The notes beneath the pieces were generated by a model, which made no database searches, was not told the DNA's origin, and saw nothing but the letters and a program-made list of their open reading frames with translations. 7,070 nucleotides of DNA from an uncultured Alcanivoracaceae bacterium (lineage in GTDB: Bacteria; Pseudomonadota; Gammaproteobacteria; Pseudomonadales; Alcanivoracaceae): contig CALEAR010000100.1 in the NCBI GenBank assembly GCA_937943665.1, positions 1-7,070 on the forward strand, written 5' to 3'. Shown here in pieces: positions 1 through 6,225 of the stretch. The position numbers were made by a program, and so were the translations under genes. The stretch's first letter is position 1; each line of letters starts with the position of its first letter.

Positions 1-3000
1 TCTTCCAAGGCTTTCACTGCACGGCCGGCAAAGCGTTTTTTGAGTGCCTGAAAATCCTGGCTCATGGCTAACACTTCACCATCATCCACCACCTTAAAGT
101 GGAACCCAAGATGGGGAGGCAACTCCACCGCTTCCCATTCCTCTAAGCTAATGGCCACCCCTGTCATGCGTTCTAGGGCCTGCGACAATTGTGGCAACAA
201 GGCTCCCTCATGCGGATCTATGGCCTCTTCCACAGCTTTCACATACTCTGGCACAGGCACAAAGTTGCGTCGCTTTGCTCGTGGTAAGCCACGGATTAAA
301 CTTTCAAGCTTTTCTCGTAACAGCCCTGGCACTAGCCACTCAAAGGGCGCTTCAGGCAGTTGATTCAATAAGGCTGCAGGCACTGTCACGGTAACCCCAT
401 CACCCTTACCTTGAGGGTTAAAGCTGTATTCCAAGGGTAGTTGCCACTCCCCCATCAACAAGCGATCGGGGAAATCTTGCTTAAAGTTATGAGGGGTCTC
501 TTTTACTAAAACATCCTCTGCGCGCATTAACAGGCCGGCTTGGGTGGCCTTATCCGCTTTGCGAAACCATGCCTCTAGGTGATTCAAGCTCACCACATCC
601 AAAGGCAAGCGCTGATGATAAAACTGATACAGCACCTCATCATCAGCAATAAAATCTCTTCGGCGTTGACGGTGCTCTAAATCTTCGAGCTCTGCAATGA
701 GGACTTGGTTTTTACGCACAAATTCAGGAGTACGAGGTAACTGCCCGGCTACCAGGCCCTCGCGAATCAGCAATTCCCTGGCTTGCTCTGGATCTTGTTG
801 GCCGAAGGGCACCCTTCGCCCACTCACAATAACTAAACCAAACAAACTCACTTGCTCACGGGCATAAGCGGCTCCATGGCGTTTAGACCAAAAAGGCTCG
901 CTGTAGGTACGCCTCAACAAGTGACGCCCTTCGGCCTCCACCCAATGGGGCTCCACTTGGGCCACTTGGCGAGCAAATAAGCGTTGGGTTTCCACCATTT
1001 CAGCAGCCATTAGCCACTTGGTTTTAGTTTTCACCAAGGCAGACCCTGGCCAAATCAAAGGCTTACGATGGCGGCTAGAAAGCCACTCCCCCTCATCAGT
1101 GCGGTGCATCACCTGCCCTAGCAGGCCACTTAACAGGGCTCTGTGAATGGCTTCATAAGTGGGCTCCCCCTCATCAAAGGGAAGCTTTAACTCACGGCAC
1201 AATAATTTCAGCTGGCGATGGGTATCCCGCCATTCACGCATGCGCACGGGGGATAAAAACCGTTTGCGTAATAATTTTTCAAATTGATTGCGCGAAAGCT
1301 GTTGGCGTTGTTCCTCCGCCCACTGCCATAAGTTGGTATAAAACAGAAAATCGGATGTTTTATCTTCCCAGGGCTGATGGGCCTGATCCGCCTGCTGTTG
1401 GAATTCCACGGGGCGCTCCCGTGGATCCTGTACGGCTAGCGCAGAAACAATCACCAACACTGAGGCCAAGCTACGCAGCTCTCCTGCTCGCAATAACATA
1501 CGGCCAAGGCGCGGATCCAAGGGAAATCGAGCAAGCCTTTTGCCAATGGGCGTGAGTTTTTGCTTTTCAATGGCGCCGAGCTCTTCAAGCAAACGATAAC
1601 CATCGCGAATGAATCGCCCCTCTGGCGGATCAATAAAGGGAAAGGAATCAATACGCCCAAGGCGCAGGTCTTCCATTTGCAAAATAACCGCTGCCAAGTT
1701 GGTGCGGCGAATTTCCGGATCCGTGTACTCAGGGCGGTTATGAAAATCCTCTTCTGTGTAAAGGCGATAACATACCCCAGGCATAATACGGCCGCTGCGC
1801 CCTTTACGCTGGTTGGCACTGGCCTGAGAAATGGGTTCCACCGGCAAGCGCTGTACCTTGCTGTGCACACTGTAGCGGCTAATGCGCGCTGTTCCTAAAT
1901 CAATCACATAGCGAATACCAGGCACAGTAAGGGAGGTTTCTGCCACGTTAGTGCTAAGCACCACACGGCGCCCGCTATGGCGGCTAAATACACGCATCTG
2001 TTCCTGGCGGCTAAGGCGCGCATACAAGGGTAAAAACTCTGTGTGGCGAAAATCACAACGCTTTAAATAGTGGTGCAATTCGCGAATCTCTCGCTCACCA
2101 CTTAAAAACACCAGCACATCTCGAGCGGGTGGCATATTCCCCCTTTCTTGCCGCTCAATATCCTCTAGGATATCCGCCACATCTCGGCGCCAATCCCTTT
2201 CACCTTCGGGCTCATGCTCATACCAGTATTTTACTTCCACCGGATAGGTGCGCCCAGAAACCTCCACCACGGGGGCGCCATAAAAGTGTTCTGCAAAGGC
2301 TTCGTGATCAATGGTGGCTGAGGTGATAATCACTTTTAAATCAGGACGCTTAGGCAACAGTTGGCGCAGGTAACCCAAGAGAAAATCAATATTAAGGCTA
2401 CGTTCATGGGCTTCATCAATGATGAGAGTATCGTATTGGTTGAGCCATGGGTCCTGTTGAATTTCAGCCAACAGCATGCCATCCGTCATCAGCTTTACTA
2501 GGCTGTTGGCACCCACTTGCTCTTGAAAGCGCACCTTAAGCCCCACCAACTCGCCCACTTCCGAGTCAATTTCCTCGGCAATTCGGTTAGCCACAGCGCG
2601 CGCTGCAATACGGCGTGGCTGCGTATGGCCTATGTAACCTCGGCGCCCACGACCAAGTTTTAAACACAACTTTGGTAGTTGGGTGGTTTTACCGGAGCCA
2701 GTTTCACCCGCCACCACCACCACTTGGTGCTCCGTAAGTGCTGCCTCAAGTTCAGGTAAGGCCTCCACCACCGGCAAATCTGGCCAGGTAAGCGGCACCT
2801 CTAGGGCTTCGCGCATTTCACGCTGCGCCACAGATTTCTCGAACTGTGCTAGCCAACGCTGTGCCGGCTTTCCAAACGCTTTACGACGACGTAACTGCTG
2901 CAGGCGCCGGCGCAAGCGGAATTGATCCACTTGCATGGCCTCCGACAAACGCTTTTCGGCTGCTTTTAACTGAGCTAACACTGTGTTACTGGATTCGCTC

Positions 3001-3002
3001 AT
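1..3002 (-). CDS. hrpA: DEAH-box ATP-dependent RNA helicase HrpA (3' end beyond the left edge)
   Basis: Translating the minus strand from 3002 gives 1000 residues with no stop or frameshift before the left edge. E. coli HrpA has about 1300 residues, so roughly 300 are missing. Visible motifs, in order: Walker A GETGSGKTT (99-107), motif Ia HTQPRRIAARAVA (126-138), Walker B DEAH (196-199), SAT (228-230), SGRTYPVEV (motif IV region, about 249-257), STNVAETSLTV (350-360) and motif VI QRKGRSGR (398-405). Then come a ratchet/HA2 region with QDPRERP (525-531), an OB-like region (about 590-680) and the HrpA-type C-terminal domain (DUF3418), recognisable by RRDFIADDE (about 781-789) and RRNFVP (911-916). 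HrpA-class proteins are cytoplasmic RNA helicases. In E. coli HrpA has been linked to fimbrial mRNA processing and, more recently, to rescue of collided ribosomes. The ATG at 3002 overlaps the upstream peptidase stop and places Walker A about where E. coli HrpA has it. The shorter HrpB and eukaryotic DEAH helicases lack this C-terminal domain. Function here is by homology. Confidence 0.97.
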   Translation of the reverse strand, partial: MSESSNTVLAQLKAAEKRLSEAMQVDQFRLRRRLQQLRRRKAFGKPAQRWLAQFEKSVAQREMREALEVPLTWPDLPVVEALPELEAALTEHQVVVVAGETGSGKTTQLPKLCLKLGRGRRGYIGHTQPRRIAARAVANRIAEEIDSEVGELVGLKVRFQEQVGANSLVKLMTDGMLLAEIQQDPWLNQYDTLIIDEAHERSLNIDFLLGYLRQLLPKRPDLKVIITSATIDHEAFAEHFYGAPVVEVSGRTYPVEVKYWYEHEPEGERDWRRDVADILEDIERQERGNMPPARDVLVFLSGEREIRELHHYLKRCDFRHTEFLPLYARLSRQEQMRVFSRHSGRRVVLSTNVAETSLTVPGIRYVIDLGTARISRYSVHSKVQRLPVEPISQASANQRKGRSGRIMPGVCYRLYTEEDFHNRPEYTDPEIRRTNLAAVILQMEDLRLGRIDSFPFIDPPEGRFIRDGYRLLEELGAIEKQKLTPIGKRLARFPLDPRLGRMLLRAGELRSLASVLVIVSALAVQDPRERPVEFQQQADQAHQPWEDKTSDFLFYTNLWQWAEEQRQQLSRNQFEKLLRKRFLSPVRMREWRDTHRQLKLLCRELKLPFDEGEPTYEAIHRALLSGLLGQVMHRTDEGEWLSSRHRKPLIWPGSALVKTKTKWLMAAEMVETQRLFARQVAQVEPHWVEAEGRHLLRRTYSEPFWSKRHGAAYAREQVSLFGLVIVSGRRVPFGQQDPEQARELLIREGLVAGQLPRTPEFVRKNQVLIAELEDLEHRQRRRDFIADDEVLYQFYHQRLPLDVVSLNHLEAWFRKADKATQAGLLMRAEDVLVKETPHNFKQDFPDRLLMGEWQLPLEYSFNPQGKGDGVTVTVPAALLNQLPEAPFEWLVPGLLREKLESLIRGLPRAKRRNFVPVPEYVKAVEEAIDPHEGALLPQLSQALERMTGVAISLEEWEAVELPPHLGFHFKVVDDGEVLAMSQDFQALKKRFAGRAVKALE
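2999..3002 (-). promoter_or_regulatory. ATGA stop-start overlap coupling the M61 peptidase gene to hrpA
   Basis: On the minus strand the hrpA ATG (3002-3000) shares bases with the peptidase TGA (3001-2999). The bases before the ATG read TGGTTGTTTAATTC, with no Shine-Dalgarno core at usable distance; the nearest purine run, AAGG, is about 16 nt upstream. Ribosomes ending the peptidase probably restart on hrpA. An alternative ATG at codon 23 has GGAGG before it but only 2 nt of spacing, which is too close to be efficient. Confidence 0.8.
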
Positions 3003-4792
3003 GAATTAAACAACCATGCCTTAGCGGCTTCATTGGGTGCATCCCCCACAAAGCGTAAATACGCTGTGGTGTTTTCCCCCTTAGCAAGCACAAGGGAAAA
3101 CTCCCGTAGCTCATCACGGCGAAAGGCATGTAGTTGTACCTTATCCCCCGGCGCATACGTGCTCAGTAAGGTTTCAAGATTGTTCATGGTGGTTTGAATA
3201 CCATCGATGGCAATGATCACATCGCCTGCCGAAAGGCCTGCTGCCATGGCTGCCCCTTGTTCATAGGCATTGGCAATACGCACCCCCATGGTGTGCTCCA
3301 CAGGACGAATACCCAAATGTAGCCCCGCCTCATTGGCGGCTTTGCCACCAGCATCCTGATGATTTACGGGTGCGCGCCAGTGTAGCTTTACCCCTTGAGC
3401 ATAAAGCAAGCTTTCTAAGGGTAAATCCTCAGTGCTATAAAGTGCTAGTTGGAAGAAATCCTGCAAAGATTCACCCAACAACGTTTCCACCACCTTTTGG
3501 ATTCCACGCTCTGACACCCCCACGCCAGTTTGTCCATGGTGCTGCCATAAATACTGCATCACATGATCTAAGCTGAGTTTACCCGCACTCTTCTGACGCA
3601 GGGTTAGATCCAAAGCCAGGGCCACCAAGGCACCCTTGGTATAATAACTCACAATGGCGTTAGGAGCGTTTTCATCTTGTAAATAAAAGCGCGTCCACGC
3701 ATCAAAGCTTGATTCAGTAACGGTTTGCTTAAAGCGTCCTTGGCCACGGTAAACGCGAGTAATGTTTTGCCCTAAAAGCTCCAAATAGCTTTGCGGGGAA
3801 ATTACCCCTGAACGGGCAAGCATCAGCTCATCGTAATAGCTAGTAATTCCCTCAAAGGCCCAAAGCAGCTCAGTGTAGTTTTCCTCGTTTAAATTATAGG
3901 GCGTAAAAACTTCTGGCTTAATACGTTTCACGTTCCAGCTGTGGAAATATTCGTGGCTGCATAACCCTAAGAAATTACGATATTCGGGGCGCATACGCTC
4001 TGGCGTATCAGAAACCGAAGGCAAATCATACCGTGAGCACAATAAACTCGTGGAGTTACGATGCTCTAAGCCCCCGTACCCCTCCCCCACCACACGGGTT
4101 AAAAACCAATAACGATCAAAGGGTACAGGCGCACCAAACAAGTGAATTTGCTTGGCGCAAATGGCGGCTAAATCCTTGCACAAGCGTTCCTCATTCACCC
4201 TGTGTTTGCCGCTAATTACCACCTCATGGGGCACCCCTTCAGCTTCAAAACTAAAGTGGGTGAACTCGCCCATTTCCACTGGGTAATCTATTAACGCATC
4301 GTAGTTTTCTGCCCTAAAGCGGCCAAATTCTAAAAGCCCTCCCTCAAGGCGAGGCATGCCAGTGGCAAGGCGCCAATGGGCATAAGCTTGGCCTTTAGGT
4401 GGTAAAATCTCCACTTCACAGACTTTATGTTCATGGCCTTTAGCGGCCAAAAACACACTAGTGCCATTAAAATACCCATTAAACGGATCCAAATACGCGG
4501 TACGAACGGAAACATCCCACGCATAAACATCGATTTCCACTTGCACTGGACCTTCCACTGGGTCTAGCTGCCAAGTATGTTTATCAAGCTTTTTATAAGG
4601 AATACCCTTACCTTGGGCGTCCTTGGCCTCAAACCGCACCACATTACGAGCAAACTCACGAATCATGTAACTGCCAGGGATCCAAGCCGGTAATGAAAAG
4701 GCCTGCCCCTCTGGCATAGGGTCTTCCACGGTGAGGGTAACAGTGAATAAGTGCGCTTCGGGGCGGCTTGGAATAATGCGATAATGAATCAT
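2999..4792 (-). CDS. M61 family metallopeptidase with C-terminal PDZ domain (glycyl aminopeptidase-like)
   Basis: This 597-residue protein has the M61 layout: an all-beta N-terminal domain (about 1-175), a gluzincin catalytic domain (about 190-450) and a PDZ domain (about 490-575). The zinc site is HEYFH at 280-284, so His280 and His284 bind zinc and Glu281 is catalytic; Glu314 in WAFEGITSYY is the likely third ligand. GGLEH at 240-244 corresponds to the substrate-amine binding GGxEH-type motif of gluzincin aminopeptidases. All catalytic residues are present and the length is normal. The characterised family member from Sphingomonas capsulata is an aminopeptidase preferring N-terminal glycine and alanine; the substrate here is not known. 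There is no signal peptide or membrane segment at the N terminus (MIHYRIIPSR), so it should be cytosolic. The ATG is supported by AGGAGG 4 nt upstream. The stop codon overlaps the hrpA start, so the two genes share an mRNA. The transporter gene ends 57 bp upstream. Confidence 0.93.
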   Translation of the reverse strand: MIHYRIIPSRPEAHLFTVTLTVEDPMPEGQAFSLPAWIPGSYMIREFARNVVRFEAKDAQGKGIPYKKLDKHTWQLDPVEGPVQVEIDVYAWDVSVRTAYLDPFNGYFNGTSVFLAAKGHEHKVCEVEILPPKGQAYAHWRLATGMPRLEGGLLEFGRFRAENYDALIDYPVEMGEFTHFSFEAEGVPHEVVISGKHRVNEERLCKDLAAICAKQIHLFGAPVPFDRYWFLTRVVGEGYGGLEHRNSTSLLCSRYDLPSVSDTPERMRPEYRNFLGLCSHEYFHSWNVKRIKPEVFTPYNLNEENYTELLWAFEGITSYYDELMLARSGVISPQSYLELLGQNITRVYRGQGRFKQTVTESSFDAWTRFYLQDENAPNAIVSYYTKGALVALALDLTLRQKSAGKLSLDHVMQYLWQHHGQTGVGVSERGIQKVVETLLGESLQDFFQLALYSTEDLPLESLLYAQGVKLHWRAPVNHQDAGGKAANEAGLHLGIRPVEHTMGVRIANAYEQGAAMAAGLSAGDVIIAIDGIQTTMNNLETLLSTYAPGDKVQLHAFRRDELREFSLVLAKGENTTAYLRFVGDAPNEAAKAWLFNS

Positions 4793-4796
4793 GAAT

Positions 4797-4802
4797 CCTC
4801 CT
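4797..4802 (-). promoter_or_regulatory. Shine-Dalgarno site of the M61 peptidase gene
   Basis: The minus strand reads AGGAGG here, followed by ATTC and the ATG at 4792. It is a perfect six-base match with a rather short 4-nt spacer, and it settles the start of the peptidase. Confidence 0.85.
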
Positions 4803-4816
4803 ACAACTGTGGCCCT

Positions 4817-4822
4817 AGTATA
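4817..4822 (-). promoter_or_regulatory. Possible -10 box for the M61-hrpA pair
   Basis: TATACT differs from TATAAT at one base and lies 24 bp before the peptidase start, in the 57-bp gap after the transporter gene. No convincing -35 sits 16-19 bp upstream (TCTGCG, TTCTGC and TTTCTG are the candidates) and there is no TGn extension, so this is weak. The box is part of an 8-bp palindrome, AGTATACT. If it is inactive, the pair is read through from the transporter gene, since no intrinsic terminator is seen in the gap. Confidence 0.3.
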
Positions 4823-4849
4823 CTCACTTTGAACGGTAGCGCAGAAACC

Positions 4850-6025
4850 TTATGGCGCTTCCTTAGGGGTGAGGAAGCTCCACCATAAGCCCCAAGCTAA
4901 AGCAGCCACACCAATCCAAAAGGCGCTTTGCAAGGTACCGCCATATTCAATCCATAAACGAGCCAACCAAGGCCCCACCAATTGAGTTCCGCCGTAAAGA
5001 GCAATTAAAGCAGCAGAAAGCTTAGGCCCCTGATGAGGATGAAACCAACGTGCCAAGCGTTGCGAAAGTAATACTGTGCCTAAAAACGTTCCCCCCACCA
5101 TAATGCTGCCAAGGGTGATGCCCACTGTGTTGGGCAACAAAATAATCAGCAACACGCCTGCAAGTTGAATGGCGTAATTCCAACGCAGGGCCACTGTATC
5201 CCCCCAACGCACCCCTGCAAGGTTCCACCACCAGGGCGAAGGCAGTGTGGCTAAGGCCACTAAGAGCCAGCTACCGTTTTTTAAGCTGTTTGGCAGATGT
5301 GGTAAGTTCGCCACTAAGGCGGGTAAAAACGTCATGGGCAGAATATAGCCCAACCCCGCCCCCGCATAAGAAAGAAACAAGGGAATACTGTAGGCATCAA
5401 ATAAGCCGCCAGCCTCCTTTGATTTTGATGATGGATTTGTTTCCTGTGGGGAAAAACGCACCAAACGTAATTGCGCCAAGCTCCACCACGCTAAAGGCAC
5501 ACTCACCACAAAGGCAGGCCACCAACGGCCTGCTCCCGCCAACCAAGGTGCAAAGCCAGATACCAAAAGGCTAGAAAATAACAAGCCCGCGCCCACCCCT
5601 AAATATAGTAGGCCGCTAAGCCCTGCTCGGCCTTGCAGCACTAACCATTCAAGAATAAGGGCCGGCGCCTGTACAAACACCACACCATTGGTAACACCAT
5701 TAAGAAAACGCCACAGACTCAACCACTGTACCTGCTCCGTTTGGGTTTGTAACAAGGTGCAAAGCACGTTCCCCACCAGTGCCACAGGTAAAATACGTTG
5801 CATCTGGTGTACACGGCTCCAACGCACCGCTAGTAAGGCACCTGTTAAATAACCTAAATAGTTCCAAGTGGCCACATCGGCTCCCTCTTGCAGGGAAAGC
5901 ACGCCATCCTCAATGAGCCACGGCAACAAGGGAGTATAAATAAAGCGCCCTAAGGTATGCACCACCAATAACATGCAAGCGCCTGCCACCACCAAGCGCG
6001 TACTGGGTTCCCTCAGGGAAAACAT
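4850..6025 (-). CDS. YbfB/YjiJ-type MFS transporter (MFS_4), substrate unknown
   Basis: This 391-residue protein is very hydrophobic, with about 12 predicted membrane helices: roughly 10-30, 50-68, 78-95, 102-128, 134-160, 167-190, 212-240, 250-270, 280-298, 302-324, 335-357 and 365-386. A hydrophilic loop at about 191-210 (rich in Ser, Lys and Glu) separates two six-helix halves, as usual in the major facilitator superfamily. The first helix carries GRFIYTPLLP (26-35) and the second NYLGYLTGAL (55-64), which are characteristic of the YbfB/YjiJ family. Those proteins are inner-membrane transporters mostly without known substrates, so none is assigned. The length is normal for the family and nothing looks truncated. 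The ATG at 6025 is supported by AGGAGG 9 nt upstream. It stands between the cytochrome bd genes and the peptidase-helicase pair, apparently with its own promoter, and nothing nearby points to a substrate or regulator. Confidence 0.88.
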   Translation of the reverse strand: MFSLREPSTRLVVAGACMLLVVHTLGRFIYTPLLPWLIEDGVLSLQEGADVATWNYLGYLTGALLAVRWSRVHQMQRILPVALVGNVLCTLLQTQTEQVQWLSLWRFLNGVTNGVVFVQAPALILEWLVLQGRAGLSGLLYLGVGAGLLFSSLLVSGFAPWLAGAGRWWPAFVVSVPLAWWSLAQLRLVRFSPQETNPSSKSKEAGGLFDAYSIPLFLSYAGAGLGYILPMTFLPALVANLPHLPNSLKNGSWLLVALATLPSPWWWNLAGVRWGDTVALRWNYAIQLAGVLLIILLPNTVGITLGSIMVGGTFLGTVLLSQRLARWFHPHQGPKLSAALIALYGGTQLVGPWLARLWIEYGGTLQSAFWIGVAALAWGLWWSFLTPKEAP

Positions 6026-6034
6026 AAAGCCTCT

Positions 6035-6040
6035 CCTCCT
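6035..6040 (-). promoter_or_regulatory. Shine-Dalgarno site of the MFS transporter gene
   Basis: The minus strand reads AGGAGG, then a 9-nt spacer and the ATG at 6025. It is a perfect, well-spaced match that supports the annotated start. Confidence 0.85.
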
Positions 6041-6051
6041 AAAAGGCGCGT

Positions 6052-6060
6052 ATTGTAACA
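6052..6060 (-). promoter_or_regulatory. Candidate extended -10 promoter of the MFS gene
   Basis: The minus strand reads TGTTACAAT. This is TGn followed by TACAAT, one base from TATAAT, so it fits an extended -10 element, which can work without a good -35. The hexamer 17 bp upstream, GCCACC, is a poor -35. Initiation would fall near 6045, giving a leader of about 20 nt that includes the Shine-Dalgarno site. The assignment is by pattern only. Confidence 0.45.
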
Positions 6061-6066
6061 GGTTAC
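6055..6066. repeat. Small palindrome overlapping the candidate promoter
   Basis: GTAACAGGTTAC is a perfect 5-bp inverted repeat (GTAAC/GTTAC) around 2 bp. It overlaps the -10 hexamer, where a repressor could block RNA polymerase. No known operator is recognised and the arms are short enough for chance. Confidence 0.35.
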
Positions 6067-6079
6067 GTTAGTGAGGTGG

Positions 6080-6102
6080 CCATGGCCCACAAGGGGCCAC
6101 GG
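6080..6102 (-). repeat. GC-rich hairpin after cydX
   Basis: On the minus strand CCGTGGCCC, a 5-nt loop CTTGT and GGGCCATGG form a 9-bp stem with one G-U pair, starting 7 bp after the cydX stop. It probably marks the 3' end of the cyd mRNA, as a processing or exonuclease barrier or a weak terminator. No T-run follows on either strand, so it is not a canonical intrinsic terminator. A competing fold pairs GTGGCC of the first arm with GGCCAC just beyond the second. Confidence 0.5.
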
Positions 6103-6109
6103 CAAAAGA

Positions 6110-6214
6110 CTAAGAGGAAGGACTGTCGGTTTCGTTAATTTCAAACCAAATGGCATTTAAAATGCCGAAACTGGCGGCTAAGCCTAGCCCCAATACCCAA
6201 CTGAAATACCACAT
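6110..6214 (-). CDS. cydX: Cytochrome bd oxidase small subunit CydX
   Basis: This 34-residue protein begins MWYFSWVLGLGLAASFGI, close to E. coli CydX (MWYFAWILGTLLACSFGV), and forms one membrane helix over about residues 4-24. Glu25, conserved in CydX and lying near the heme region in bd structures, is present, followed by a short polar tail ending DSPSS. CydX is a single-pass inner-membrane subunit that stabilises the CydA-CydB complex and its heme b595/d site; E. coli strains lacking it have reduced oxidase activity. The gene begins 8 bp after the cydB stop, and its Shine-Dalgarno sequence TAGGAG includes that stop codon, so the two are surely cotranscribed and probably translationally coupled. 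No cydE (ybgE) gene follows, unlike in E. coli. Its small size makes it easy to miss, but sequence and position leave little doubt. Confidence 0.95.
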   Translation of the reverse strand: MWYFSWVLGLGLAASFGILNAIWFEINETDSPSS

Positions 6215-6219
6215 ATTCG

Positions 6220-6225
6220 CTCCTA
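6220..6225 (-). promoter_or_regulatory. Shine-Dalgarno site of cydX, sharing the cydB stop codon
   Basis: TAGGAG on the minus strand comprises the cydB TAG (6225-6223) plus GAG, followed by 5 nt and the cydX ATG. A ribosome terminating cydB would cover this site, favouring matched translation of the two subunits. Confidence 0.8.

Noticed and set aside
64..394. Open frames on the plus strand opposite the hrpA 3' part
   Set aside because: They are antisense to well-conserved HrpA sequence, have low-complexity Ser/Thr-rich products and no ribosome site worth noting.
1451..1870. 139-codon open frame on the minus strand
   Set aside because: It lies inside hrpA in another frame, and the hrpA frame carries motif VI and clear homology there. 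The alternative product has no recognisable domain.
2709..2722. CCACCACCACCAC triplet repeat
   Set aside because: It encodes the four-valine beta strand just before Walker A in HrpA, so it is explained by coding and is not a functional repeat.
2934..2936. Alternative hrpA start at codon 23
   Set aside because: The GGAGG before it is only 2 nt from the ATG, and starting there would abandon the ATGA overlap with the peptidase gene.
5245..5574. 109-codon open frame on the plus strand
   Set aside because: Antisense to the central part of the MFS gene, whose membrane-helix pattern is continuous there.
6080..6102. Rho-independent terminator after cydX
   Set aside because: The stem is good but there is no run of T after it on either strand, so it is listed only as an inverted repeat.
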